In this document: positions 25,141 to 33,398 of the stretch, one piece after another
Layout of the letters: the number at the start of each line of letters is the position of its first letter
Position numbering within the stretch: the stretch's first letter is position 1
DNA from: Nostoc sp. CHAB 5824
GTDB lineage: Bacteria; Cyanobacteriota; Cyanobacteriia; Cyanobacteriales; Nostocaceae
DNA: 64,000 nucleotides
Assembly (NCBI RefSeq): GCF_020829665.1
Contig: NZ_JAIVFT010000009.1
Coordinates: forward strand, 1-64,000
Reading direction: 5' to 3'
The notes under the pieces: generated by a model
Database searches by the model: none
What the model was told of the DNA's origin: nothing
Seen by the model: only the letters and a program-made list of their open reading frames with translations
Made by a program: the position numbers and the translations under genes

Positions 25141-25662
25141 ATGCCAAGAACACAAAAGAACGATAATTTTGTTGACAAATCCTTTACAGTGATGGCAGAT
25201 ATCATCCTGAAGATCCTACCAACTAACAAAAAAGCTAAAGAAGCGTTTGTTTATTATCGAGATGGCATGTCAGCCCAAGCAGAAGGGGAATATGCTGAAG
25301 CATTGGAATATTATGAAGAAGCTCTAACACTAGAGGAAGATACCAGCGATCGCGGCTATATTCTCTACAATATGGGGCTAATCTATGCCAGCAACGGTGA
25401 TCACAACAAAGCTTTAGAACTGTATCACCAGGCAATTGAGTTAAACCCACGTATGCCCCAAGCTTTGAACAACATCGCCGTGATTTATCACTACCAAGGC
25501 GAAAAGCAGAAAGAAGCTGGAGATAACGAGGCTGGCGAAGCACTCTTTGACCAAGCAGCAGACTATTGGATTCGAGCTATTCGCATGGCTCCCAATAACT
25601 ACATCGAAGCTCAAAACTGGCTGAAAACCACCGGGCGATCGCAAATTGACGTATTCTTTTAG
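25141..25662 (+). CDS. ycf3: Photosystem I assembly protein Ycf3
   Basis: A 173-residue peripheral thylakoid protein with three TPR repeats (about 37-70, 74-108 and 118-158), essential in plants and cyanobacteria for assembling the photosystem I core. It begins MPRTQKNDNFVDKSFTVMAD, the standard Ycf3 N-terminus. The open frame continues upstream into a simple repeat but the true start is the ATG at 25141. The end NNYIEAQNWLKTTGRSQIDVFF matches the family. Length normal. Confidence 0.97.
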   Translation: MPRTQKNDNFVDKSFTVMADIILKILPTNKKAKEAFVYYRDGMSAQAEGEYAEALEYYEEALTLEEDTSDRGYILYNMGLIYASNGDHNKALELYHQAIELNPRMPQALNNIAVIYHYQGEKQKEAGDNEAGEALFDQAADYWIRAIRMAPNNYIEAQNWLKTTGRSQIDVFF

Positions 25663-25735
25663 TCATTAGTCATTAGTTCTTTGTCATTTACTAAGGACTA
25701 ATGACCAATCACAAATGACCAATGACAAATAATAA
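25661..25735. repeat. Heptamer repeat (AGTCATT / AATGACC)
   Basis: Tandem TAGTCATT units are followed by AATGACC/AATCACA/AATGACA units between ycf3 and gatC. It is the same type as at 7615 and 52925, here in inverted halves that could pair. Confidence 0.6.
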
Positions 25736-25738
25736 TTT

Positions 25739-26029
25739 ATGATTGACCAAGAACAAGTTCATAAAGTAGCTAATCTTGCTCGTTTAGAATTGACTCCAGA
25801 AGAAGAGGAGCAATTCACTACCCAGTTAGGAAGTATTCTAGATTATATTCAACAGTTGGATGAACTTGATGTTAGCAATGTGCCCCCTACAACGCGGGCA
25901 ATTGATGTCAGCAACATCACACGACAGGATGAATTGCAACCCTATCCTGACCGAGAAAGTATCCTCAACAGTGCGCCTGAACAAGAAGGTGAATTTTTCA
26001 AAGTACCAAAAATCCTCAACGCTGAATAG
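25739..26029 (+). CDS. gatC: Asp-tRNA(Asn)/Glu-tRNA(Gln) amidotransferase subunit C
   Basis: A 96-residue protein with the GatC pattern VHKVANLARLELTPEEEEQF, a belt-like middle and the C-terminal segment RQDELQPYPDRESILNSAPEQ. It stabilises GatAB, which amidates Glu-tRNA(Gln) and Asp-tRNA(Asn). The gatA and gatB genes are not in this window, as is usual in cyanobacteria. Confidence 0.96.
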   Translation: MIDQEQVHKVANLARLELTPEEEEQFTTQLGSILDYIQQLDELDVSNVPPTTRAIDVSNITRQDELQPYPDRESILNSAPEQEGEFFKVPKILNAE

Positions 26030-26092
26030 TCAAAAGTCAAAAGTCAAAAGTTTTAGATTTTTGACTGTTGACTAATAACTAAGGAGATAATT

Positions 26093-27061
26093 ATGGGTTT
26101 GGGAATTCTCAAAGATGGTCAATGGGTATCTCAAAGGGATCAAGAAGACTCAGAAGGTAAGTTTATCCGTCCATCAACTACTTTCCGGAACCACATTACA
26201 GCTGATGGTTCTAGTGGGTTGAAAGCTGAAGCGGGGCGCTATCATCTTTATATTTCTTGGGCTTGCCCTTGGGCGTGTCGCACCGCCATTATCCGCCAAT
26301 TGAAAGGACTCCAAGATGTCATTGGGTTATCGGTTGTTGCAGCAGAAATTGATCAAAATAGCTGGGAATTTGGTGATGAACCGGGATGCATTCCCGATAC
26401 AATCAATGGTACTCAATATCTTTGGCAACTTTATCTAAAGGCTGACCCTAACTATAGCGGCCGGGTGACAGTTCCAGTTTTATGGGATATCCAAAATGGG
26501 ACAATTGTCAATAATGAATCCCGCGAAATCATCCGGATGTTTGATACAGAATTCAATGCTTTTGCTAAACAAAATATCAACTTCTATCCAGAAAATTTAC
26601 AAAAAGTAATTGACGAGACGATTGATACAATTTACCAACCAATAAATAACGGTGTTTACCGAGCGGGATTTGCTACTACTCAGTCAGCTTATGATGAAGC
26701 GGTAACGGAATTATTCACGGCTCTCGACTACTGGGAAAAAGTATTGGGAAATCAACGCTATCTCTGCGGAAATCAAATTACTGAAGCGGACTGGTGTATG
26801 TTCACTACTCTGTTTCGTTTCGATGTAGTTTATTATGTGCATTTCAAATGCAACTTACGCAGGATTGTAGATTATCCGAATCTGTGGAATTATCTCAAAG
26901 AACTTTACCAACTTCCGGGAGTCAAAGAGACTTGCAATCTTGACCACATCAAACGGCATTATTACAGAAGCCATCCCCAAGTTAACCCAACTCGCATCGT
27001 CCCAAAAGGCCCACTGATTGATTTTGATGCACTCCATAACCGAGATAAAATATTTGCTTGA
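26093..27061 (+). CDS. Glutathionyl-hydroquinone reductase (YqjG/Ecm4 type)
   Basis: A 322-residue Xi-class glutathione transferase. The active-site motif WACPWACR places the catalytic Cys at 58. The conserved ESREIIRMFD, YPENLQKVIDE, NGVYRAGFATTQ and LCGNQITEADWCMFTTLFRFD blocks of the family follow. The enzyme reduces glutathionyl-hydroquinones, for example in recycling oxidised quinones. It starts 63 bp after gatC and probably has its own promoter. Confidence 0.95.
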   Translation: MGLGILKDGQWVSQRDQEDSEGKFIRPSTTFRNHITADGSSGLKAEAGRYHLYISWACPWACRTAIIRQLKGLQDVIGLSVVAAEIDQNSWEFGDEPGCIPDTINGTQYLWQLYLKADPNYSGRVTVPVLWDIQNGTIVNNESREIIRMFDTEFNAFAKQNINFYPENLQKVIDETIDTIYQPINNGVYRAGFATTQSAYDEAVTELFTALDYWEKVLGNQRYLCGNQITEADWCMFTTLFRFDVVYYVHFKCNLRRIVDYPNLWNYLKELYQLPGVKETCNLDHIKRHYYRSHPQVNPTRIVPKGPLIDFDALHNRDKIFA

Positions 27062-27151
27062 TTAACATTGCTGACCTTTAGCTGTTTTCTTTGCTTGTCG
27101 CGTCATCGCTTCATGAGTATTATATGCAGTCCAGAACTTAGTGCTATTCAT
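27062..27151 (-). CDS. Possible 29-residue small protein
   Basis: The minus strand reads MNSTKFWTAYNTHEAMTRQA, then basic residues ending in Cys, and stops at 27062, one base from the stop of the convergent reductase gene. The sequence looks protein-like in composition. There is no clear ribosome site (CCCAG lies before the ATG), and I recognise no family. It could be the tail of a decayed gene. Confidence 0.25.
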   Translation of the reverse strand: MNSTKFWTAYNTHEAMTRQAKKTAKGQQC

Positions 27152-28028
27152 CTGGGACAAAAAATTTAAAAGCGTTATTTTTTGCAAAATACCACTTTTC
27201 AAACAACCTCTTAAGTAAATCGAATAGTTGATAACTAGCTTTTCTCACAAGATTAGCTGTTCTTTCACGACTAGGTTAAGATTTGGAGCCTCATACTGAC
27301 TCTAACATTAGTGACGAAGAAGCGATCGCCCGATGCACGGTTGGTAAAGCAATTGCCACACTGGCAGATTATAGTAGGCACTCAAAGATAGTAACTCAAG
27401 AAGAGGGTCGCTGAATAATTAACTTGTGGGAAAGGTTTTCGTGAGTTTCTACGGTTATAACAGAAGCCGACATTAGGATACACTGGCTTTTGAGTACACC
27501 GGAAGTTTAACAGCGACAAACAAAGTCGCTGCTGGTGACATCCTGCCTAATACTTCTTGGGTTTTGGGGAAAAGGGTAAAGGGAAAGAAAAAACCTTTAA
27601 CCCAAACCCAGTACCCTTTACCCCAAACCCGATTCCGAGTTAAAAATGCACAAAGCGATAAGTATTAACATCCTGTCTAGTATCCTATCGCTTTTTGCTG
27701 TATGAAACTTACTCCAATGTACGGTAAGTCTCCTTCAAGAAGGTTAAGAAGGTTTATTAGCATCTAAAACGACTCCCACTGTTTTGAGGCTATAGCCTTA
27801 GAATATTTACAAGCTTTATTTACGAATTAGCTCTCTCTAGAGAAAGTACCGTTTTTACTGTCTAAGCTGACATTCTACCTATTTCTATTGGGATTTGTGT
27901 AGCTTAACAAATCAGCGGATTCATTAATATTAAGTCTGTTTTACTATTTAGTTTCTCACTCTGACCTAATTAGACAGCTAGAGTGTTCATTTCACTTTGT
28001 TCAATAGCTTTTAGCCCTTATCGCTCCC
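27152..28028. other. Long intergenic region with probable coding debris and simple repeats
   Basis: No intact gene is seen. On the plus strand, 27281-27415 reads as a 43-codon protein-like stretch (SNISDEEAIARCTVGKAIAT and following) ending in TGA, with a stop just upstream and no ATG; this may be a gene fragment. At 27555-27640 there is GGGAAAAGGGTAAAGGG followed by its pyrimidine-rich counterpart ACCCTTTACCCC, forming an imperfect hairpin-like simple repeat. The rest is AT-rich. Confidence 0.4.
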
Positions 28029-28541
28029 ATGCTCACCCATCACCGCAAGCCCGTGTGCTTATCACTTATTTCCACTGACCTACCAATCTGGTCTGTTGTC
28101 GAAACTGCCGCGACATTGTATCAAAAAGATACTGATCGATTCCATTTGCTGCTAACTGCACCGCCCCTAATTAGCTGCGAAGTAGAAAGTGTCATAAGTC
28201 CAGAGGACACACTTCCCCAAAGTAAGAGCAAAGCTTACGCCCCTAACAGTCCCAGGATTTTGTGGCTGGAAATTTCCCCTTACCGAGTCATCATGACTAT
28301 GCAAGGTAACGCTCAAGTGAGTTACCGTCACTTTTGGGAACAGGGCGTTTATGGAATTAGTCGCTATTGGTTGCCAACTGAGTCATTGCAACCTAACGAT
28401 CCTATTCGGTTACGAAATTTTACTAGTAGCCTAACTCTCAACGGACATCCTTTGCCAGAGCATTTGCGTCTGGAATATGAATTGTGGGCAGAAAAAGTCC
28501 AACTAGGATGCTACATACTGAATTTGGAAATTAAACATTGA
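28029..28541 (+). CDS. Hypothetical protein, probably cyanobacterial
   Basis: A 170-residue soluble protein without recognised domain or signal peptide. It contains a Pro/Ser-rich stretch (about 58-76) and aromatic-rich strands (ILWLEISPYRVIMTMQG, YRHFWEQGVYGISRYWLP), ending LGCYILNLEIKH. It has a clean start and uses codons like its neighbours, so I accept it as a gene. Function unknown. Confidence 0.65.
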   Translation: MLTHHRKPVCLSLISTDLPIWSVVETAATLYQKDTDRFHLLLTAPPLISCEVESVISPEDTLPQSKSKAYAPNSPRILWLEISPYRVIMTMQGNAQVSYRHFWEQGVYGISRYWLPTESLQPNDPIRLRNFTSSLTLNGHPLPEHLRLEYELWAEKVQLGCYILNLEIKH

Positions 28542-28606
28542 TAGACCTGGGGACTGGGGAAAAGTTTTTCCAATCTCAATAACCAATCTCCAATCCCCAA
28601 TCCTTT

Positions 28607-29212
28607 TCAACCAAAATAACTGGGTTGGTTTCCAGGTTTCCATTTAATATTGCAACCAACACTCGGCTTTTGCTCGCTTGTAACAGGTTTACCCTCCAGT
28701 ACTGCTTCAATGGCTGCGCGTAAATCTGCGCCCGTTACAGGTTTACCATTACTAGGACGGCTATCATCTAATTGTCCCCGATAAACAAGTTGGCGTTCGC
28801 CTTTGGCGTTGGCGGAGCCATCGCCATCAAATACAAAAAAATCTGGTGTGCAAGCTGCTGTGTAAGCTTTCGCCGTTTCCTGGCTCTCGTCGTAGCATAA
28901 GGTAAAATTAAACCCTTGTTCTGTTGCAAATGCTTGCAACGACTCTGGCGCATCATCTGGGTAATTTTTTGCATCGTTAGCACTGATGGCAACAATCGCT
29001 AAATCACTTGTAAAATAATCTTTTCCTAACTGCACTAATTCTTGTTGAACGTGCTTGACAAACGGGCAATGCCGACAAATAAACATTACCAACAGTGCTT
29101 TTTTATCTGCAAAGGTAGAAAGTGAAGTTGCCTTTCCAGATACTACTTCCGGTAGATTAAAATCTGGTGCTTTTGTGCCTAATGGCAACATAGTTGAAGC
29201 AGTTAAAGCCAT
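28607..29212 (-). CDS. Thioredoxin-fold redoxin (AhpC/TSA-like)
   Basis: A 201-residue protein beginning with a TlpA/AhpC-type strand (LPLGTKAPDFNLPEV) and carrying a CxxC redox motif at 46-49 in VMFICRHCPFVKHVQ. Further elements are LAIVAISANDAKNYPDD, the CTPDFFVFD segment containing the cis-Pro, and QLVYRGQLDDSRPSNGKPVT. No signal peptide is present. It is likely a cytoplasmic thiol peroxidase or reductase. It lies downstream of hliP on the same strand behind a hairpin. Confidence 0.92.
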   Translation of the reverse strand: MALTASTMLPLGTKAPDFNLPEVVSGKATSLSTFADKKALLVMFICRHCPFVKHVQQELVQLGKDYFTSDLAIVAISANDAKNYPDDAPESLQAFATEQGFNFTLCYDESQETAKAYTAACTPDFFVFDGDGSANAKGERQLVYRGQLDDSRPSNGKPVTGADLRAAIEAVLEGKPVTSEQKPSVGCNIKWKPGNQPSYFG

Positions 29213-29291
29213 AGTTCATCCAATATTTTTACGCTGGTAGCGGCTTTTGCTATCAGTATATTTTTACTCTAGCACTAAGTTTTCCATAAAT

Positions 29292-29319
29292 TAAGAGACG
29301 GTAAATTTACCGTCTCTTA
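29292..29319 (-). terminator. Perfect 28-bp palindrome after hliP
   Basis: Each half is TAAGAGACGGTAAA or its complement TTTACCGTCTCTTA, folding into a 12-bp stem with an AATT loop. On the minus strand it lies 36 bp after the hliP stop and is followed by ATTTATGG, so the T run is weak. It could be a terminator or a 3' stabilising hairpin. Confidence 0.55.
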
Positions 29320-29354
29320 CTGTTTGTTGAGAATTAAGTTATAGAAATTAGTTT

Positions 29355-29570
29355 TTATAGACTTGCCAAAACACCAACGATGCCGTGTCCTGTGAATACC
29401 TCTAATGCTATCAGAGAGACAAAACCAATCATTGCTAAACGACCGTTGAGCATTTCTGCATAGGGAGTGAAACCAGTGCGATCGCCTTGCTCATCTATAT
29501 AAACCTTTGGCTCGATCGCAAAGTTGTTCAGTTTGCCTTGGTCATCAATTATAGCAGTGTTTGTACGCAT
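29355..29570 (-). CDS. hliP: High-light-inducible, chlorophyll a/b-binding-like protein
   Basis: A 71-residue single-helix Hlip. The membrane helix carries the chlorophyll-binding motif AEMLNGRLAMIGFVSLIALE (about 39-58), preceded by the family's FTPYAE. Hlips bind chlorophyll and carotenoid and protect photosystem II during assembly and under excess light. The N-terminal 35 residues are hydrophilic. Confidence 0.95.
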   Translation of the reverse strand: MRTNTAIIDDQGKLNNFAIEPKVYIDEQGDRTGFTPYAEMLNGRLAMIGFVSLIALEVFTGHGIVGVLASL

Positions 29571-29852
29571 GGATTTTTCCCTGTCTTCTCTTTATGTAAA
29601 TAACTTTAACAATTTTATTAATATTTGTAAAGTATAAATAGCGATCGGGTTGTGGAGGAAGCACTGCTGGGAGGTATAACCCTAGGTGTAGCAAGAAAAA
29701 GAGCGATCGTAACATTTATGAGAAATTCAACTAACTGGTAACAGATCGCTTGTGGTGTCTCCTGCATCTCAAGTCAATCCCAAGAATGAACTTTTCAAAC
29801 ATTAATTGTGATTGCATGTTATGCTAGTGAGTTGTTTTGACTTTAATCAACG

Positions 29853-31400
29853 ATGACAAAAACGGGTCAGGCAACCCAATTCGAGTACATAGCACTGTAC
29901 AAGCCCAACCAGCTAATCTATGGACATGGGCAAACAGCAGTGATTACAGGGTGGACGGTGAAGCAGGCGATCGCTAAACACCTGCAACCGCATGAGTATG
30001 CTGTAATTGGGCAGTTATACTCGCCGACAAGGGGGATAAACTTACTAATTCGCAATTTACTGTATAATCCCCATGTTAGATATTTAGTAGTTCTAAACGC
30101 TACTAAAGAAGACAAGAACGCAGGTGGGTGTCAGTGTTTACTGGACTTTTTCCGCAATGGATTTGAAGAAGGTAAAAGCGATACTGGACGGCGCTGTTGG
30201 AGAATTCGCTCTAACTCTAATATTGTTAGTTACATTGATATTGAAATAGATAAGAACACTCTAGAAAAATTGCGAGACTCTGTAGAGTGCAAAGAAGCCA
30301 AATTAATTAGTGATGCAGTTAATCAAGTTAAATCCTATAGCGAACGGGAAGTAATTGAGCCGTGGGGTATACCGTTAAAGCTTGACAAGATATCAACTGT
30401 TGAATCAACTGTTTTACCTGGGCCACGCTACGGGCACCGAATTGAAGGCAAGAATATAGCCGAAACTTGGGTAAAAATTATCCATCGCATTAGGACGACT
30501 GGCACAATTCGTCCTACGCTTCATGATGGACAATGGCAAGAACTAATTGACTTGATGGCAATTGTTACAGAGGAGCCTGATAACTTCCATTTTCCAGAAC
30601 CAAATTACTTACCATTTGATCGCTCTTTTATTAAGCCTTATACCTCGGACATTTTAGATGATGTTTCTCACAGTGAAGAAGGAGTCAAGTATACATATGG
30701 TCAACGTCTGCGGTCAGGGTTTCATAAAATTGACCAAATTAAAGAAGTAATTAAAAAACTTTTAGATAATATTGATTCCGCTAGGGTAGTAATGTCTCTG
30801 TGGGATGTGGCTAATGATCTTCAAGGAAACGATAATCCACCTTGCCTTAATCACATTTGGATACGAGTGGTTAATCATGAACTATCTTTAACAGCAACTT
30901 TCCGCAGTAATGATATGTTTTCAGCGTGGCCAGCTAATGCTATGGGGTTAAGAGCTTTGCAAAAATATATTTGGGAAGCAGTTACTAAAGAATCAACGTA
31001 TCAACTAAAAATGGGGCCATTAATTACTATTAGCCAAAGTGCCCATATTTATGATGATTGTTTTGAAAACGCTGACAAGCTGATTCAACATCAGTACTCC
31101 AAAATTTTTCAGCAAAAAGATTACGCTGATCCTTCAGGAAACTTTCTGATCAGTATACAGGATGGCACAATTCTGGTAGAACACACAACGCCTGGATCTG
31201 GAGAAATAGTTAATTGTTACTCAGGTAAATCTGCAAGTCTACTTTATCGTCAAATAGCAGCCGATTGTCCGGGTTTGCAAGTTGAACATGCAATGTATTT
31301 GGGGACAGAGTTACAGAAAGCGGAAGTTGTTTTGTCAATGAGCCAAGGTCTAGTCTATGAACAAGACAAGCCGCTCAAAACCCATTTGATTCCAAAGTAG
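29853..31400 (+). CDS. Thymidylate synthase fused to MtrA-like and DUF4346 domains
   Basis: A 515-residue protein in three parts. Residues 40-140 resemble the MtrA-like domain of some archaeal and cyanobacterial synthases (AVIGQLYSPTRGINLLIRNL). Residues 180-400 form a ThyA-type synthase: catalytic C331 (NPPCLNHIW), the phosphate/dUMP loop FRSNDMF (R351, S352, D354), N362 at the position that selects dUMP over dCMP, and H398/Y400 equivalent to the E. coli HxY motif. Residues 425-505 match DUF4346 (DPSGNFLISIQDGTILVEH). It methylates dUMP to dTMP using methylene-tetrahydrofolate. The neighbouring dUTPase and dCTP deaminase genes supply dUMP. Confidence 0.88.
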   Translation: MTKTGQATQFEYIALYKPNQLIYGHGQTAVITGWTVKQAIAKHLQPHEYAVIGQLYSPTRGINLLIRNLLYNPHVRYLVVLNATKEDKNAGGCQCLLDFFRNGFEEGKSDTGRRCWRIRSNSNIVSYIDIEIDKNTLEKLRDSVECKEAKLISDAVNQVKSYSEREVIEPWGIPLKLDKISTVESTVLPGPRYGHRIEGKNIAETWVKIIHRIRTTGTIRPTLHDGQWQELIDLMAIVTEEPDNFHFPEPNYLPFDRSFIKPYTSDILDDVSHSEEGVKYTYGQRLRSGFHKIDQIKEVIKKLLDNIDSARVVMSLWDVANDLQGNDNPPCLNHIWIRVVNHELSLTATFRSNDMFSAWPANAMGLRALQKYIWEAVTKESTYQLKMGPLITISQSAHIYDDCFENADKLIQHQYSKIFQQKDYADPSGNFLISIQDGTILVEHTTPGSGEIVNCYSGKSASLLYRQIAADCPGLQVEHAMYLGTELQKAEVVLSMSQGLVYEQDKPLKTHLIPK

Positions 31401-31435
31401 ATTTAAACTACATTCATTCAAGGTAATTATGTACA

Positions 31436-31669
31436 TTAATCTTCGCTCTTAAAAATATTTGTAATAATGACTAAAGCTGTTTGCGAGATGGCAACACCAA
31501 CTCCTATTGTAGTTATAAATAACTCAGGATTTTTCTTAAAAAATAAGTAACCTATAATCAAAGAACTTATGATAATACCAAAAGAGGCAAGGATCTGAAA
31601 AAAGTTTTCTGTTTTTCTTTTTTGCTTCTTTTTATCCCTTTCGATACTTTTCTCTTTGTCTCTTTCCAA
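31436..31669 (-). CDS. Two-helix membrane tail, in frame with the preceding Dcd-like gene
   Basis: This frame encodes a Lys/Glu/Arg-rich segment (ERDKEKSIERDKKKQKRK) followed by two hydrophobic helices (ILASFGIIISSLIIGYLFF and FITTIGVGVAISQTALVII) and a short acidic end. The 77-residue version needs a TTG start at 31669 with no visible ribosome site, and there is no ATG. The frame is open all the way back to the TAA of the Dcd-like gene at 31739-31741 and is in the same phase. The most economical reading is that these 100 codons were, or still are, the C-terminus of that protein. It may not be translated independently. Confidence 0.45.
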   Translation of the reverse strand: MERDKEKSIERDKKKQKRKTENFFQILASFGIIISSLIIGYLFFKKNPELFITTIGVGVAISQTALVIITNIFKSED

Positions 31670-31738
31670 TTGTGATTTTCTAGCAATGTCCGAAAATTTT
31701 TTCAGTAGAATATCTTTTCTTCCGGATTTATGTCCAGA

Positions 31739-32215
31739 TTATTGTGTAGAAGCTGATCTATTTTCAAAAAACACAACTGTACAAAATCGCTCTTTAAAAT
31801 TTATAGTTATACTTTCTCTAGAGTGATTATGTACAGCTATTAAAAGCTGACCAGACCAATCAGGATCGATGGTTGTAGATACATTAGATAAACCTTTTGA
31901 AACTTGAGAGACTTTAGATAATATTATTCCTGAAAATTTATGATTTTTTGGCATTCTAATTTCTTCAAAAGTAGTAATTAGAGATGTATCTCCAGGTTCA
32001 ATAATAACAGGAGAATCTATACTCACAATGATTTCTTCTCCTTTGGATGCAGAAGCATAACTATCACCTACTCTTAAGTCATATCCTATAGGTGTTAAAC
32101 TATCCGGTGAAAATGGATTAATATAAATCTTCGGTTGGGCATCGTTTTGATTCTGCCACTCTTGCGGAGTGTAGCATTTCATTATTTCCAAATCAGTATC
32201 TGTTAGCAATGACAT
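31739..32215 (-). CDS. dCTP deaminase/dUTPase-fold paralogue lacking the deaminase Glu
   Basis: A 158-residue protein of the trimeric dUTPase/Dcd fold: LTPIGYDLRVGDSYA (about 40-54), PGDTSLITTFEEIRMP, the Ser-containing loop LSKVSQVSKGL, and STTIDPDWSGQLLIAVHNHS (about 112-131). In active dCTP deaminases the last block reads LEFSN or LEFYN with the catalytic Glu; here the position is Ala (LLIAVHN). Deamination is therefore unlikely, and a dUTPase-like or binding role is possible. A single TAA separates it from an in-frame coiled, two-TM tail. It diverges from dut across a 66-bp gap. Confidence 0.8.
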   Translation of the reverse strand: MSLLTDTDLEIMKCYTPQEWQNQNDAQPKIYINPFSPDSLTPIGYDLRVGDSYASASKGEEIIVSIDSPVIIEPGDTSLITTFEEIRMPKNHKFSGIILSKVSQVSKGLSNVSTTIDPDWSGQLLIAVHNHSRESITINFKERFCTVVFFENRSASTQ

Positions 32216-32281
32216 ACTTACCTCTTTAGTAAAAAATCTGTAAAATCATACACTGTTAAAGGCTAGGAGATAAATTTAATA

Positions 32282-32725
32282 ATGATAAAGGTAAAAATTA
32301 GAAAACTGAATAAACTAGCGATTATTCCTAAATATGAATATTCAAATGATTCGGGGCTTGATTTATGCTCTATAGAAGAACTGGAAATTGATAGTGGAGA
32401 AAGCAAGTTAGTACAAACTGGTATCTCAATAGAGCTACCTCCAGGAACTGAAGCTCAAATACGCCCTAAAAGTGGGTTAGCTCTCAAGCACCAAATTACA
32501 GTTTTAAATACCCCTGGCACTGTAGACGAAGGTTACAGAGGGGAAATAGGTGTAATTTTAATAAATCATGGAAAACACTCTTTTCAAGTTACAAAAGGCA
32601 TGAAAATTGCTCAAATGGTTATCACACCAGTAATTCATGTTGAAATTGAAGAAGTTGACAGCCTCACTCATACATCTAGAGGCACGAGTGGTTTTGGCTC
32701 AACCGGAGTTACTGCAAATTTATAA
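32282..32725 (+). CDS. dut: dUTP diphosphatase
   Basis: A 147-residue trimeric dUTPase with all five motifs: SNDSGLDLCS (I), RPKSGLALKH (II), NTPGTVDEGYRGEIG with the catalytic Asp (III), KGMKIAQMVI (IV) and the P-loop-like RGTSGFGSTG (V). It converts dUTP to dUMP and pyrophosphate, keeping uracil out of DNA and feeding thymidylate synthase. It lies between two Dcd-fold genes, divergent from one and convergent with the other. Confidence 0.97.
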   Translation: MIKVKIRKLNKLAIIPKYEYSNDSGLDLCSIEELEIDSGESKLVQTGISIELPPGTEAQIRPKSGLALKHQITVLNTPGTVDEGYRGEIGVILINHGKHSFQVTKGMKIAQMVITPVIHVEIEEVDSLTHTSRGTSGFGSTGVTANL

Positions 32726-32748
32726 TATAGTATAATATTATACTATAT
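32725..32748. terminator. Perfect 24-bp palindrome spanning convergent stop codons
   Basis: The half site ATATAGTATAAT is followed by its exact complement ATTATACTATAT. The first base is the last base of the dut TAA, and the dcd stop (32743-32745) lies inside it. It could serve as a shared 3' hairpin for both transcripts, although it is AT-rich and weak in energy. Confidence 0.5.
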
Positions 32749-33342
32749 ACGAGCCAATGTAACAATTTCTTGCTGATCCTGATATTTCCCCTGACGTGCT
32801 TCATAACTAATAGCGCAAGGTTCACCTTCTAAAAATAGTAATTGCACCACGCCTTCATTAGCGTAGATGCGACAGTCAGCACTAGAAGAATTAGAAAACT
32901 CTAAGGTAAGATGACCCCGCCATGCAGCCTCAGCAGGTGTTAGGTTTGCTATTATTCCACACCTAGCGTATGTAGATTTACCTATGCAAATTACTGTAAT
33001 ATTCTCAGGAACCTCTAGTTTTTCCAGAGCAACCCCAAGTCCATAGGAATGAGCAGGTAAAATAAAGTAACTGCCATTGGCATCTGTGTGTAGTGCTGTT
33101 GGCTCCAGATTTTGGGGATTAAAGTTTTTGGGATCAACTACAGTTCCGGGTATGTGGCGAAAAATGCGGAACTCAGCCGGAGAAAGGCGTATATCATAGC
33201 CATAAGAAGACAAACCGTAGCTAATTACAGGTTGAACCGCTACAGACTCATCTTTTTGTACTTTTCGGATTAAACTTGGCTCAAAGGGCGAAATTAAACC
33301 CTTTTGAGCCATTTCAGTAATCCAGATATCGTTTTTAATCAC
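32743..33342 (-). CDS. dcd: dCTP deaminase
   Basis: A 199-residue enzyme with the canonical blocks: YGLSSYGYDIRLS, FILPAHSYGLGVALEKLEVP, GKSTYARCGIIANLTPAEA and WRGHLTLEFSNSS, where the Glu of LEFSN is the catalytic base. It deaminates dCTP to dUTP. With dut and the thymidylate synthase it completes the dCTP to dTMP route within this locus. Length normal. Confidence 0.95.
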   Translation of the reverse strand: MIKNDIWITEMAQKGLISPFEPSLIRKVQKDESVAVQPVISYGLSSYGYDIRLSPAEFRIFRHIPGTVVDPKNFNPQNLEPTALHTDANGSYFILPAHSYGLGVALEKLEVPENITVICIGKSTYARCGIIANLTPAEAAWRGHLTLEFSNSSSADCRIYANEGVVQLLFLEGEPCAISYEARQGKYQDQQEIVTLARI

Positions 33343-33398
33343 AACTTCACAGCTAATTCAAACCGAATTACTAGGATATCTTGAATTGAGCATTTTAT

